Positions 50,401 through 57,300 of a DNA stretch of 64,000 nucleotides are shown here, in pieces. This stretch comes from Glandiceps talaboti. Its lineage: Eukaryota > Hemichordata > Enteropneusta > Spengelidae. Below the pieces are notes generated by a model. The model searched no databases. It saw only the letters and a program-made list of their open reading frames with translations, and was not told where the DNA came from. The translations under genes and the position numbers were made by a program. The stretch's first letter is position 1, and the number at the start of each line of letters is the position of its first letter. The stretch lies in NCBI RefSeq assembly GCF_964340395.1, contig NC_135559.1:14966063-15030062 (forward strand), in the 5' to 3' direction.

Positions 50401-52660
50401 CCTATAAGATAGAAGTAATACAGAATCACTGGATTCAAATATTGTGGTAAAATTTATGCAACTATTTGACATGATTTCTTTTGTTAACAGTGCTAAGCCG
50501 TGACAAGATGATACAGCTTGCATTTCTAGTCGGTAGTGACTACACAGAAGGTATTGCAGGTATTGGTGGCGTCACGGCTCTAGAAGTATTACATGAATTT
50601 AAAGGAGGTAACTTAGAGGGCCTAAAAGCCTTTAGGTGAGTAGTGTTGTTACTTGAATGTTTTAGAGGATAACTTAGAGGGCCTCAGAGGTAAGTGAAGT
50701 TAAAGAACATAACTTAGACAGCATACAACCCAAAAACAATAACAGCTGATGAAGGCTGAGTGATTTAGCCGATAAATATAGTAGGTAAATTATTTATGCT
50801 CTGAGTTCGGAACTTATACAAAATATTATTCCAGAGCAAGGAAACAATGTTTTGCGTTGTACTCTGTAACCTTCTTGTTTTATTATAGAAACTGGTGGGA
50901 TGAAGCCCAGAAACAAGTCCATGCTGTACCCAATGAAACCAAACTAAAATCTAAACTGAGAACGTTAACAGTGAAATCTGGTTTTCCTAACCCAGCTGTT
51001 AGACTAGCCTACCTACAACCAGCAATTGATGAATCACAGGAATCATTCCAATGGGGTGTACCTGATTTACATCAACTCAGGGAATATCCTTTAATAGAAT
51101 ACTACACATGTATATACTACTAATAATACTGTTGGTTTTTATATAGCTCTTTCCCACTCACGTGCTCAAAGCATTTTACAATCATTACCCCAAGCATGGA
51201 TCTATAGTGGCACAACAGCCCTTTAGCCAATAAATATAGTAGGTAAATTATTTACGCTCTGAGTTCGGAACTTATACACAATATTATTCCAGAGCAAGGA
51301 AACAATGTTTTGCATTGTAATCTGTAACCTCAACTCCCTAGGGAGCATACAATCCATTGCAGCCTCTATAAGTGCATAGGATTAAAACATTCACATTGCA
51401 ACCTCTATCCTACCAGGTCCCCAAGGCTCAAATTTACAACATGAAGCTTCAAAGCCTGCCACTCTAACCATTGGGACCACCATGACTCCCAAGATACATA
51501 TTAGTATCAAAGCTAGGGAGTTATGGTTAGGTTCATAAAAATGTGGTAGTCTACTTAGCCACACACTAAACTGAAATCTGTGTATATGGAATGAAGTCAT
51601 GATGGCCGAATGGTTAGAATGGCTGGTTTAGAATCTACAGATTACAGGTTTGAATCTCATCTCTGTCGTTTGTTTCTGAATGACTTAAGTCCTTGGGCAA
51701 GATTTAAACCATGATTGTGCCTCAGTCAACTCAGCTGTGTAATTGGGGACCTGGTATAGAAACAAGTTTTTTATACAATCCTTAACTCTATTTTACATTT
51801 GCTAATGAAAAGTTTGGTTGGTCTAAAACAAAAATAGATGAATTACTTCTACCAGTTATGAAGAAACTTAGTGAGAAAAGTGTAAGTACATTTTAGATGA
51901 TGTAACTGATTTTTGACAACTTTTTTCTACATCAATCATACCAACTTCTCTTTCACATAACAAAGAATTTATCACCACCATTCACAAACTATTTGCTAAC
52001 TTATTTTCTTGAACAGCAAAACACTCAAGCCATATTACCTTCATTGTGGTGTTCATTTTGATGTGCCCATTATTCTTGAATACTGCCATCTATGGCCAGC
52101 TGTGTAATTGCTTTTGTTTTTGACTAAATAGCTTGGCTGGTAACATAAAATTTGTATGTTGTTTACAGTCTCAGCCCAAAATTAGTGCCTACTTCCCAAC
52201 AGAGTTCAGCACACCGCGTAAAATTAAAAGTAAAAGAGTCCAGCAAGTATTGAATAGAATCAAGAGAGGAGACAGTTATGCTGAGAGAGGAGATGAAAAA
52301 GTTAATAATACAACAGTGCCAAAGAAGAGAGGAAGGCCATCAAAATCTAACAAGGATAACATTTCAAAAGACTGTAAGGAGGACAATAGTGGGTCTGAAT
52401 GTGACTCAGATGAGATTTCAGGTGGATATGTGCCAGCACCAAAACAGACAAAATGTGTTGCAGCAAACAGAGGTAGGAAGCCAGCTAGAGGCGGCAAAAG
52501 AACTACAAAGAGTGGCAGGGGTGAGAAGGATGGTGGTGATTTGAAAGGAAAATCTATTCCTGGGAAAACAGTCAGGAAAACTAGAAAGGGTGCAGCCAAG
52601 ATTACAGTAACACAGACAGAAGTACAACTTTCAGAAAGTGGTAGTAGTGATTCGAATTAA
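16852..52660 (+). CDS. ERCC5: XPG / ERCC5 DNA repair endonuclease (13 coding exons)
   Basis: Exons: 16852-16939, 18750-18925, 19775-19887, 20602-20703, 21498-21702, 22747-23836, 25018-25370, 26535-26654, 49938-50151, 50491-50635, 50889-51083, 51797-51881, 52169-52660 (stop TAA). They sum to 3378 nt, about 1125 aa, against 1186 in human. The N-nuclease domain starts [10 protein letters not shown] and has D30 and D77. A long acidic spacer follows (exons 4-7, including [15 protein letters not shown]). The I-nuclease domain has E765 and E767 (QEAEAQC), a DDSD cluster, and D837 in GSDYTEG. The H2TH region follows (GFPNPAV). A PCNA-binding PIP box QPKISAYF is at about 964-971. The basic tail holds an AT-hook-like RGRP near 1016. 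Family role: 3' incision in nucleotide excision repair, TFIIH partner. Intron 8 is 23.3 kb and hosts three antisense TLR genes; intron 11 is AT-AC. The exon 5 donor could instead lie 9 nt downstream (phase unchanged); I chose 21702 because spacing to the conserved DFS block then matches human. Confidence 0.95.
17876..18160. repeat. Tandem duplication of about 145 bp in ERCC5 intron 1
   Basis: The blocks tgttgttcggc, caggcttctca, gatttacaaaggttat and gatcctcatcagaatgac occur in order at 17876-18022 and again at 18023-18160. Elsewhere in intron 1 (16940-18749) I see nothing else. Confidence 0.8.
18995..19258. repeat. TCTG-based compound minisatellite in ERCC5 intron 2
   Basis: Units of about 60 bp, each with gtaaagtgtctttccatctg followed by TCTG repeats, about five copies, starting about 70 nt after the exon 2 donor. 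Confidence 0.9.
19430..19745 (+). repeat. Dispersed repeat family R1, copy 1
   Basis: About 310 bp shared with 59136-59375 and 60317-60585. Marks are cgttctacgt.acgacaa, tactttccccaatatttc, and a terminal inverted pair CAATATTTTTCTTC / GAAGAAAAATATTG enclosing GTGACCTAAGG...CCCTTAGGTCAC. The hairpin-like 3' end suggests a non-autonomous DNA element. In ERCC5 intron 2. Confidence 0.65.
20757..21295. repeat. 93-bp tandem array in ERCC5 intron 4
   Basis: Six copies of a unit carrying cacaatattccggttatcag, gattctgtagtttggccact and aggggtgatgtttaggtgaa. Begins about 50 nt after the exon 4 donor. Copies differ at only a few bases, so amplification is recent. Confidence 0.9.
21905..22090 (+). repeat. 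Dispersed repeat family R3, copy 2
   Basis: Plus-strand partner of 4165-4376, in ERCC5 intron 5. Ends at tttgcagtctggaatggcct. Confidence 0.65.
22436..22683. mobile_element. 248-bp foldback MITE in ERCC5 intron 5
   Basis: The two halves are inverted repeats of about 100 bp. The ends are GACTG.CGACAGTC / GACTGTCAGTC-like, followed by GTTCGTGCC and a T-run. It is flanked by TA on both sides (22434-22435, 22684-22685). The centre has the near-palindrome GTGCCGAAGGCAC...GTGCCTCTGGCAC. It ends 63 bp before exon 6. No coding capacity. Confidence 0.75.
23880..24285. repeat. 107-bp tandem array in ERCC5 intron 6
   Basis: Four copies marked by acaggatgagcatgc, agatatcaagttgacagtga and tttatgttcactttttact, spaced 106-108 bp, beginning about 45 nt after the exon 6 donor. 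Confidence 0.9.
24488..24860 (-). mobile_element. tRNA-derived SINE, full length
   Basis: Read on the minus strand it has a tRNA-like head with an A-box-like stretch (GAATGGTTAGCGTG) and a B-box GGTTCGAGCCC. The body includes GTCCTTGGGCAAGATTTGAA and CCAGCTGGGGACCTGG, then a 3' domain GTAAAGCGCTTTGAGCAC with GCGCTATATAAG, and an ATT microsatellite tail (24488-24512). Two more pieces of the same family lie in ERCC5 intron 11. Located in ERCC5 intron 6. Confidence 0.85.
26373..26471 (+). repeat. Decayed tandem copy of the ERCC5 intron 7 / exon 8 junction
   Basis: About 99 bp duplicated from the sequence that includes the true acceptor and the first about 45 nt of exon 8 (26472-26578). The copy still reads [15 protein letters not shown] where the real exon reads [15 protein letters not shown]. 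Its acceptor AG has become CG (gtaccg against ctacag), so it should not splice. Confidence 0.8.
26786..27058 (+). mobile_element. Second type of tRNA-derived SINE
   Basis: Starts with a tRNA-like GGTGGCTGAGTGGTTAAA and has the B-box-like GGTTTGAACCC about 40 nt later. It contains the motif CCGGTTTCCTCCTGC, common in invertebrate SINEs, and ends AAGAACTATCCAGTATAAG followed by ATT repeats. It lies in the large ERCC5 intron 8, upstream of the TLR cluster. Confidence 0.75.
27684..27741. repeat. Palindromic hairpin in ERCC5 intron 8
   Basis: A perfect 20-bp palindrome ATTAGCATAATTATGCTAAT (27703-27722) lies inside outer arms TCTGAATCAC / GTGATTCAGA. Confidence 0.8.
28302..31314 (-). pseudogene. 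Toll-like receptor A, frameshifted copy
   Basis: Two adjoining minus-strand reading frames, 31314-30604 (signal peptide, LRRNT, first LRRs) and 30596-28302 (remaining LRRs, LRRCT, transmembrane, complete TIR), belong to one TLR of about 1004 codons. Aligned by eye with copy B, copy A lacks 2 nt near 30617-30623, just after DLKKL, which puts a stop codon right behind. The total length (3013 nt) is 2 short of a multiple of three, as expected. TIR box 1 YDAFVCY and box 3 FW are present, but the BB loop reads RNFMPG instead of RDFMPG. Copy A has one more LRR (24 aa, around the VPQLKIL block) than copy C. A recent pseudogene is most likely; an assembly indel, or programmed frameshifting (less likely), cannot be excluded. 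Confidence 0.85.
31777..32145. repeat. 5' flank of TLR A, shared with TLR B
   Basis: From the start codon out to about 32145 this matches 41052-41932. It includes three copies of an about 57-bp unit (ggtcttcaaaagttcaacaa, catgtagaaactaaaat) and then ttaatgacatcatc. Homology ends at the site where the TA element lies in copy B. The element cluster 32150-32230 begins there. Confidence 0.75.
32150..32230. repeat. Dispersed repeat family R4, copy 1
   Basis: tctgccctcactggcctgct, then ggttgaccaatgtgtgagg and gcgccccatcatggc; shares these blocks with 54272-54340. CCCTCAC/GTGAGGG forms an inverted pair. The remainder of 32230-33840 has only a poly-G run and no gene I can support. Confidence 0.6.
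33840..34367. repeat. 3' flank of TLR B, shared with TLR C
   Basis: Matches 44218-44842 block by block, including a GAT/GAC trinucleotide repeat (33937-34022) and triple caataaaatt near 34146. Marks the right-hand duplication unit. TLR A shares only about 35 bp after its stop. Confidence 0.8.
35554..35803 (-). CDS. Possible second exon of the element-borne gene, unrecognised
   Basis: On the minus strand a TTTACAG acceptor at about 35804-35810 precedes an open frame of about 80 codons with several cysteines ([34 protein letters not shown]). It ends with a stop near 35554. The amino-acid composition looks protein-like, but I do not recognise a family. Splicing from the SAM frame is inference only. 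A 7-bp inverted pair, TGGCGGC..GCCGCCA, lies at its 3' end. Confidence 0.3.
36431..36664 (-). CDS. SAM-domain reading frame inside the foldback element
   Basis: The likely start is the ATG at 36623-36625 in a GTCATGG context, giving about 65 residues; an in-frame ATG lies upstream at 36664. The peptide matches the sterile alpha motif pattern: [14 protein letters not shown], then [18 protein letters not shown] and [11 protein letters not shown]. The frame stops shortly after a Gly/Pro-rich end. It may be exon 1 of a two-exon gene, with a second exon around 35554-35803, or a captured host fragment. GC content here is clearly higher than in the surrounding arms. SAM domains mediate protein-protein or RNA binding. 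The role in the element is unknown. Confidence 0.6.
   Translation of the reverse strand: MLSFCEHVPSSSVMESVLSDLGLSAFTERFLTEGVTFSHVLDMTEENLISFGVRRLGDRLDLRSRCREALGRAGPGS
40326..40620 (-). mobile_element. 5'-truncated LINE 3' end inserted in TLR B
   Basis: About 290 bp absent from copies A and C. On the minus strand it begins with a frame encoding [19 protein letters not shown] and a stop, which resembles the C-terminus of non-LTR reverse transcriptases (the SFKxxLKTxLF pattern). An A/T-rich 3' UTR follows, with paired GCGCTTT motifs, and a tail of AAATGTT heptamers repeated about three times. Same orientation as the receptor gene. Heptamer-type tails and 5' truncation fit target-primed reverse transcription. 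The clade (L2/CR1/RTE-like) is a guess. Confidence 0.75.
41505..41730. repeat. 57-bp upstream repeat of TLR B
   Basis: Four copies of the unit also found upstream of TLR A (aaagttggtcttcaaaagtt, caacatgtagaaact). Confidence 0.8.
41933..43964. mobile_element. 2.03-kb Tc1/mariner-like non-autonomous element with TTCGC-rich termini
   Basis: Both ends read CAGTACAGTTTTCGCCTAAG inward and are flanked by a TA dinucleotide on each side (41931-41932, 43965-43966). The empty site taagaTAcatcatg is preserved upstream of TLR A near 32140. Subterminal DNA of about 180 bp at each end is a degenerate repeat of TTCGC/GCGAA. The interior (42.2-43.75 kb) shows only short frames and no recognisable transposase. 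TA duplication plus CAGT ends suggest the IS630-Tc1-mariner group. Confidence 0.85.
44310..44512. repeat. GAT/GAC trinucleotide repeat in the 3' flank of TLR C
   Basis: Expanded relative to the same site behind TLR B (about 85 bp there). All reading frames are open (Asp, Met-Met, Ser, Ile-Val) because of the repeat; not a gene. Confidence 0.95.
44843..47761 (-). CDS. Toll-like receptor C, intact, nested in ERCC5 intron 8
   Basis: Single-exon reading frame of 972 aa. Residues 1 to about 27 are a signal peptide with a hydrophobic core (LGILLLIVD). LRRNT cysteines follow ([12 protein letters not shown]), then many leucine-rich repeats. A single C-terminal cysteine cluster has Cys at about 714, 717, 741 and 761. 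The transmembrane segment is about 766-788. The TIR domain is about 820-972 with box 1 YDAFVCY, box 2/BB loop RDFMPG (858-863, proline present) and box 3 FW (952-953). This is the single-cysteine-cluster TLR type. Family role: cell-surface or endosomal sensing of microbial ligands and signalling through TIR adaptors; the ligand is unknown. It is antisense to ERCC5 and the only complete copy of the three. I chose this start because the MWIT methionine is shared by all three copies. Confidence 0.93.
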   Translation of the reverse strand: MWITEYKLVQLGILLLIVDIPVVISDAICKVYNQSYVDCSARELDHVPGNLPSFATHLDLNGNKIISISPGSLASLRKLQFLNLAKNKIETLGENCLRGLHQLQVLDMSNNQIAAIEAHTFSDIFQLEMLDISFNKLRNITDHVLKPLRNLLTLDLSRNEIVMLSSSSLAGLINLQDLDFSRNQVTQLEDDTFQDLKKLRELNLSKNKLICFPNQPLKTLRNIEIVIFDEFSFATHCDGIDLQDFPRLKKLSLRGGKLNDSDIQRMKFGDFPLQELDLSYNNLICPINGTFNPVKVLTLYLVGNDINGECLEKLLYDFEHSDVRSLNLGHVITELTITSSTFNGLKASKLQDLFLRNIYVAEVNLSAGLFQSLPYLKTLELHGSWINDFTLQQGMFNGLQNLKTLRIVENDISDDIEYGVFNDLPSLTKLQIQGNDFDENLSFRMEDLLDNLQNLTTLEYLYLNDNELDGRILSNSFLHLTSLIELDMSQNSITYIENDAFSSLTKLEILDISYNRLQIYDCEKMFSELVSLELLSIMSINEEIDFCNRIDMKKVQNLMVLMTANSWNSKLEFDIPSLKQLLLDSRYKSDYCVELEGIFDNMLSLQNLHIQDKCIETIPNTSLPSLMSLTLYDVQFTNPADIFKFINLFPNIQELSFFSVKDMTNKFMVETLPKLSHLEKLTLVDTKINDVNAQALKTLHNLTTLRIESNNLDCSDCKMKEFLDWMKTDRRVQIVQSDIKCVDPISMYGKSVLTLTFGLECNLAFMISVPITCIFAFLAICIGLCVHFRWYIRYCCFLIKLKRGGYQLQVNDEELPLNIRYDAFVCYNENDRDWVMQQLVPHLENIDPPNFKLCLHERDFMPGIDIFDNILESIETSHKTMLILSPGFAQSEWCYFEMRMAQDHLFRQRRNLLLFVLLHEIPDDVMPRVLRKMLLTQKYIKWTENKVGQRLFWEKLKVALKSDNRVNRVANM
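47828..47845 (-). promoter_or_regulatory. Possible TATA box of TLR C
   Basis: Read on the minus strand, a TATATATATAAGG sequence lies about 70-85 nt upstream of the TLR C start codon. It is also a short TA repeat, so it may be coincidental. TLR copies A and B have a different 5' flank without this element. Confidence 0.35.
47907..48054 (+). repeat. Dispersed repeat family R2, copy 2
   Basis: Same orientation as 3862-4022, upstream of the TLR C promoter. Confidence 0.6.
48126..48182. repeat. Tandem pair of perfect 20-bp palindromes
   Basis: AAGTGCTAGATCTAGCACTT occurs twice, 36 bp apart, each next to a 'tg.c.aa' spacer. Possible binding site for a dimeric factor or relic of an inverted element. 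The rest of 48190-49080 holds a small tandem duplication (ctatatgactccctag) and nothing else certain. Confidence 0.85.
49088..49272 (+). repeat. Decayed copies of the ERCC5 intron 8 / exon 9 junction
   Basis: The segments 49127-49170 and 49231-49271 (tttcacagaagttactttga ttattttgtttt) resemble the real junction at 49930-49972 (ttcacag then gagttactcaggttatttgg). A further piece, gtttggtgtgccatac at 49091, resembles exon 9 a little further in. About 100-bp spacing. The second copy keeps an AG acceptor. Confidence 0.55.
49720..49917. repeat. (TATGATATGG)n-like microsatellite next to ERCC5 exon 9
   Basis: Degenerate repeat of atatgatatggagtatatga running up to 20 nt before the exon 9 acceptor. 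Confidence 0.9.
51125..51489 (-). mobile_element. SINE of the same family, carrying a 109-bp insertion
   Basis: Matches the 24.5-kb SINE from its 3' domain (TATAGCTCTTTCCCACTC) to its head (ccactctaaccattgggacc), minus-strand orientation. It is split at 51222-51330 by DNA copied from ERCC5 intron 10. Part of the tRNA-related head is degraded. Confidence 0.75.
51222..51330 (+). repeat. 109-bp templated insertion copied from 50764-50872
   Basis: Differs from the intron 10 source by only about five bases. It begins at a shared tttag and ends at a shared acct, which are also the flanking bases of the host SINE. Confidence 0.8.
51598..51765 (+). mobile_element. Head fragment of the same tRNA-derived SINE
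   Basis: Plus-strand piece beginning gtcatgatggccgaatggtt, with a B-box-like GGTTTGAATCTC, TCCTTGGGCAAGATTTAAA and a gggacctggta end. The 3' domain is missing. It lies just upstream of the U12 branch site. Confidence 0.75.
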
Positions 52661-53095
52661 AGGGAGACAGGCTGTAATTTTATGGTTCTTGGTAGTTACT
52701 TTAAAGGGACACAGTCTGTAACTTTATGGTTCTTGGTAGTTACTTTAAAGGGACACAGTCTGTAACTTTATGGTTCTGGGTGTTACTTTAAAGGGACACA
52801 GTCTGTAACTTTATGGTTCTGGGTGTTACTTTAAAGGGACACAGTCTGTAACTTTATGATTCTTGGTGGTTATTTTAAAGGGACAAGGTCTGTAACTTTA
52901 TGGTTCTGGGTGTTACTTTAAAGGGACACAGTCTGTAACTTTATGATTCTTGGTGGTTATTTTAAAGGGACAAGGTCTGTAACTTTATGGTTCTGGGTAG
53001 TTACTTTAAAGGGACACAGTCTGTAACTTTATGATTCTTGGTGGTTACTTTAAAGAGACACAGTCTGTAACTTTATGATTCTTGTTTGTTACAAG
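52661..53095 (+). repeat. 44-bp minisatellite at the start of the ERCC5 3' UTR
   Basis: About ten copies of a unit like aaagggacacagtctgtaac, tttatggttctgggtgttac. The first unit starts at the stop codon itself (attaaaggg). Confidence 0.9.
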
Positions 53096-53904
53096 TACCT
53101 GTCAAAGAAATCCTCAGAGAATTAGTGATAGATTAACTGTCAAAATGAAATGCTGTATTTTACACAGCATATTACAATTTGTTTATTATAGTCAGTACTA
53201 ATACTTATGGTAATACAATGGTAGATTTTTACAGGTGTTCCACACCAACAGAGTTAGCAATTTATTTTGTAAATGATCATTTACATGCGTATAATTTAGA
53301 TATTTTTTGTACATATAATTAAAAACTTTCCAGGTCAAAAATCAGTGAAACTAGAGAAAAAGAGGTAGATGAATTTTGCTCCTCACATTTCTTTTGAAAT
53401 TTGGTCAAAAGATCTCCATGACTTGTGACCTATGAACTATGACATGATAGACGACCTTTGTACTGTAAAATCACATGTTACATGAAATGTAATTATCAAT
53501 CATAAAATTAATTGCTTGAAATCAATAATTTGATAATTATGTGTATATATTGAAGATTAAGTTGTCAGAAAGATTTTTAATTTAATTTGATTAAATTTAA
53601 ATTTAATTTTGTATTATTTATTTACTTCACATTTAATCTACAGTATATATACAGTATGTACCTCATCATAAAATCACCAAGGATGTGGTCTGTTATGCCA
53701 TCCTGGGAGCCACAGGTCAGGGTAAAAACTTGGGGATCCACGGGTCATATTTGGGGTAATATGAAGAACCCAAGAGCAACATGCAATTCATTAAATTGGT
53801 CCATCTTTCTAAACTATTTTAGACATTTTTTATAGTGGAAAGTGACTTTATCATGACATGTAGAGAGAGATCCTGAAATTTTATATAAAACTTTTTGTCA
53901 TGTA

Positions 53905-53926
53905 AATAAACAATGTGAACAATAAA
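53905..53926 (+). terminator. Candidate ERCC5 polyadenylation signals
   Basis: AATAAA at 53905-53910 and 53921-53926, about 1.25 kb after the stop; a weaker ATTAAA is at 53318-53323. Which one is used cannot be told from sequence. Confidence 0.45.
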
Positions 53927-54271
53927 ATTAAATGTTTTGACAAGAAAACAAGTGTGACTGACTTCATAAATATGAATAGAAAATATAAAATCATCATATA
54001 AATATCATCAGTAGTTTTGAAAATTGATAAATTATTTGAATATGAAAAACTTTTACTTTAAACAAAGTATAGACAATGGGGGAGGGAGGTCCTAAAATAT
54101 TACCTCTAAACAAATCGATCGAACCCCAAGTGGCACACGTTTGCTATTGTCATTTAATAGCGCCATCTATGGTCATCATGATATATGCTGTTGTTTGTAC
54201 ATCCTTGTATGCTGTACTAGGTTCTGCGCTATACCTAAAGTTGTATACCTGTATTAGATATGTCGTGTCGT

Positions 54272-54340
54272 TCCGCCCTCACCGGCCTCCTCTCTCCGTG
54301 GGAGTGGTTGACCGATGTGTGAGGGCTCCCCATCACGGCT
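54272..54340. repeat. Dispersed repeat family R4, copy 2
   Basis: ccgccctcaccggcctcctc, ggttgaccgatgtgtgaggg and ctccccatcacgg match 32150-32230. From here to 57970 I see no gene: short frames only and no recognisable protein. Confidence 0.6.
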
Positions 54341-57300
54341 AGACTACTAAAGCCACAGTATGGTTAGAAAGACGAGCTCATGATACTAATTATAGTTCAT
54401 GATACTAATAGTAGTTCATGATAGTTCATGATACTCATGATACTAATTATAGTCCACCATTGGTGGCGCGCTACATTTCCTAGTTTTGACTAGTCAAATC
54501 AAAGTGGCGGCTGTTGGCATAGACTGCGTGCAACAACCATGTCCAATATCTTTATTTTCCCTCTACTCATAAGGGGTCATAATAGTACTTCCAGAGCTCT
54601 GAATGGTTTCCTCCTAAAACACTTTAAATATTTACAGATATCATCAGAGGAAGTTTGTTTTCAAGTTGTGTAGAATCTTTGACAATAGAGCGATTCCAGT
54701 GAAAGGCATTGTATATTATGATGCTAAACAAACATCCAAAATTCTGAGAATAAATTCGTTCCCAGTGGTTTATGACGTGGAAAATCCCAATTACATGCGA
54801 CATAGCCATATAAGGAAAATATTATAATATACTGTATATATAATTCGTTCTCAAAGTGAGTCACGAGTCAAGATCCTCTAGTCGTGTATTGCACCTAGGT
54901 GTGGTTCCTTTACTTATATTTGAATTTTTATCTCCGGTGAAGATTCACTGGAAAATTTTAGATCAATTTGTAACATTAAATAAATACATATACGTTGAGC
55001 CATTGCTTTACAGACAATATATATACTATTTTGAAACGAAGGAAAGTGAACTTTGTTTCTGTAATTTTACATAAATGTTATCAAAACTTCGGATTCTGCC
55101 TCAGCACCACAGAGTGTCCTTTCTTTTCAGGAAACAATTGAAAGTATACAATGTCTGTCTTTCTTTCATTTTGATACAATGGAAACCTGTTGAGATGAAA
55201 TGACTGGCGCTACCAATATCAAAATAACATTGCTACATTTTATCGTTTACCTAGAGAAATATCGCTGGCGCTAGCATTGCTGAATCTTATTATGTGGCTC
55301 GACAATAATCTTATTAAAACATTGCTACATTGTATCAAGACACAACAAAAGTGTTATTTATTAATCTATTGACATGCCTGGTAAAGTATATGTTGTTACA
55401 ATGTATCGGATTTTAGCGACTATCTGCTGAAATTAACAGTAGCTCACATGCAACTAAAATACAGTAATGTTGATTAAAAATATTTTGGTATCCCATAAAG
55501 TGAATGAAATGCTTTTAATGAATAGAGGCAGTGTTAGTCGAGTGGGACGATAAAATATAGCAATTTTAGTAAGATTTTGTTGAGGCAGACTGCGTTTTCA
55601 ACTCTCTTCCATTGTAGATGCGTCACCATTTTCGAGTCTCAGAGTACTTGCGTGTGTACGTACTGTACCTGGGGGTAAAAATCTATCCGGCTACGTCAAA
55701 TTTGCATAACAATAACAGAGTATGTAAATCAATGACTTTCTATTTTCGTGGAGGGTATTGGTGTTGCTATAGGCTCAGCGGTGTCACCGATACATGTCTA
55801 TTGTTCTACTGCATACAATAAATGTTGATCATTGTTTTGTTTCGCGGTATCACATACACTAGTTGTACAAACTCTGGATAGGATACAAACCAGGTGATTA
55901 CCGTGTTCGCTCTACAAATCGTAGAAATCTACAGAAAGTTTTTGGCAGAATACTGGTAAGTTATGTACAGTAATTATACCGTTCAGTGTAGTGTCGATTT
56001 TAAAAGTGTCGAAAGCCGGATAGTGTCTACCGCCTCGAGATAATGTTATAGCTGTAACTGTTACTCGTAACTGCCATATGCGTTTCAGAACATGCATTCA
56101 CAACATGAAGTGTGAAAACCAGAAATTTGTGTATAGGTTTAGGCAGCCATACAAAAAGCCCTTGGGAAGCCATACGTCAAGACACCCTTGGGAAGATATA
56201 CGTCAAGACACCCTTGGAAGCCATACAACACTCCCTTTCAAAGAAATCCGTGTTCCAAATGAGAAATGTAATATATACACGTATGGATGTATAGTATGTA
56301 TTACATTGGTCCGTGACAGTATTTGTGAGAAATTTATCAACACAAGAAACACAGTATAGTGTATTATTTATTGTTGTCCAAAACATGTTAAGGAATCCAT
56401 TAATGTTCTGCGTAGTAGCACCATAAACCTCAGAGAATTCTCTATAGTGGTCTGAGCATAAACTGATCCATATAACTCGAGAAAGAAAACATAAAAACAT
56501 TTTTTAGTCAAGTGTTTTCTGTGAAGTACTAGTATAACTAGTAATAAAAAAGTCATTTTGCAAAACAGTATGTTATAACTCAATTCCTACACCCCCCCCC
56601 CCCCAACTTCCCGGTTTGTAAAACTTACTAAGACTATATATTTGTTTTCTCGTGTCTTACCACAGACAGTTACAAATAGATGTATATTGTTTTATTGGGT
56701 GTGTAGAGCATTCCTTTCACTGTCCTCGTATCCCGTCATTAGCAGTCTGACTCACTTATTGTCGTGGTCTTCTATCTACTTCTATTTATGGTACCATCCA
56801 AGTCAAAAGTCACGGTGAGTTAAATCATCAGTTGAGAACAGTGTTATGCAATGTCAATTGTGGTCGTTCAGCGTGAGCACGTACGTTTACATTATCATTT
56901 TATAAACGTAACCCCCAATCCGATGACTACGTGCCGTGTGTTTTACGGCGATCATTTTCGGGTGGCCGGTGCGTTAAAACGTTGTTTGTCTTCCGAACCA
57001 CTTCGATCGACTTTATACTGTTCCATACAGAATCGATGTTACCGTGTAAGGTGTGCTTTTGAATTACAGATATACAATAGATAATTAGGTACACTATATT
57101 GTCGTCACCTTCATGTCTCCAATAAAACATGCCGCGCACTAAATTGCTGTAATTATATGTATAAAGTCAATTTGTCACGGTATCTTGTATATTTTTTATT
57201 AGTTTTGAGTCTCAACTAATTGCATACTGAGAGCAAAATCGACAGAACATTTATTATGCAGTTCACCCGAGGGCTTATTCCAATGTACCCGGCATAGGTG

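Larger units (their letters stand above)
51084..51796 (+). other. U12-type (minor spliceosome) AT-AC intron of ERCC5
   Basis: No GT donor fits the end of exon 11. The sequence after 51083 is ATATCCTTT, the U12 donor consensus. A perfect TCCTTAACT branch-site consensus lies at 51779-51787, with its branch A about 11-12 nt before the AC acceptor at 51795-51796. Joining 51083 to 51797 restores the conserved LRE-F..FGW reading frame in phase 2. The intron contains two SINE pieces and a 109-bp templated insertion. Confidence 0.92.
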
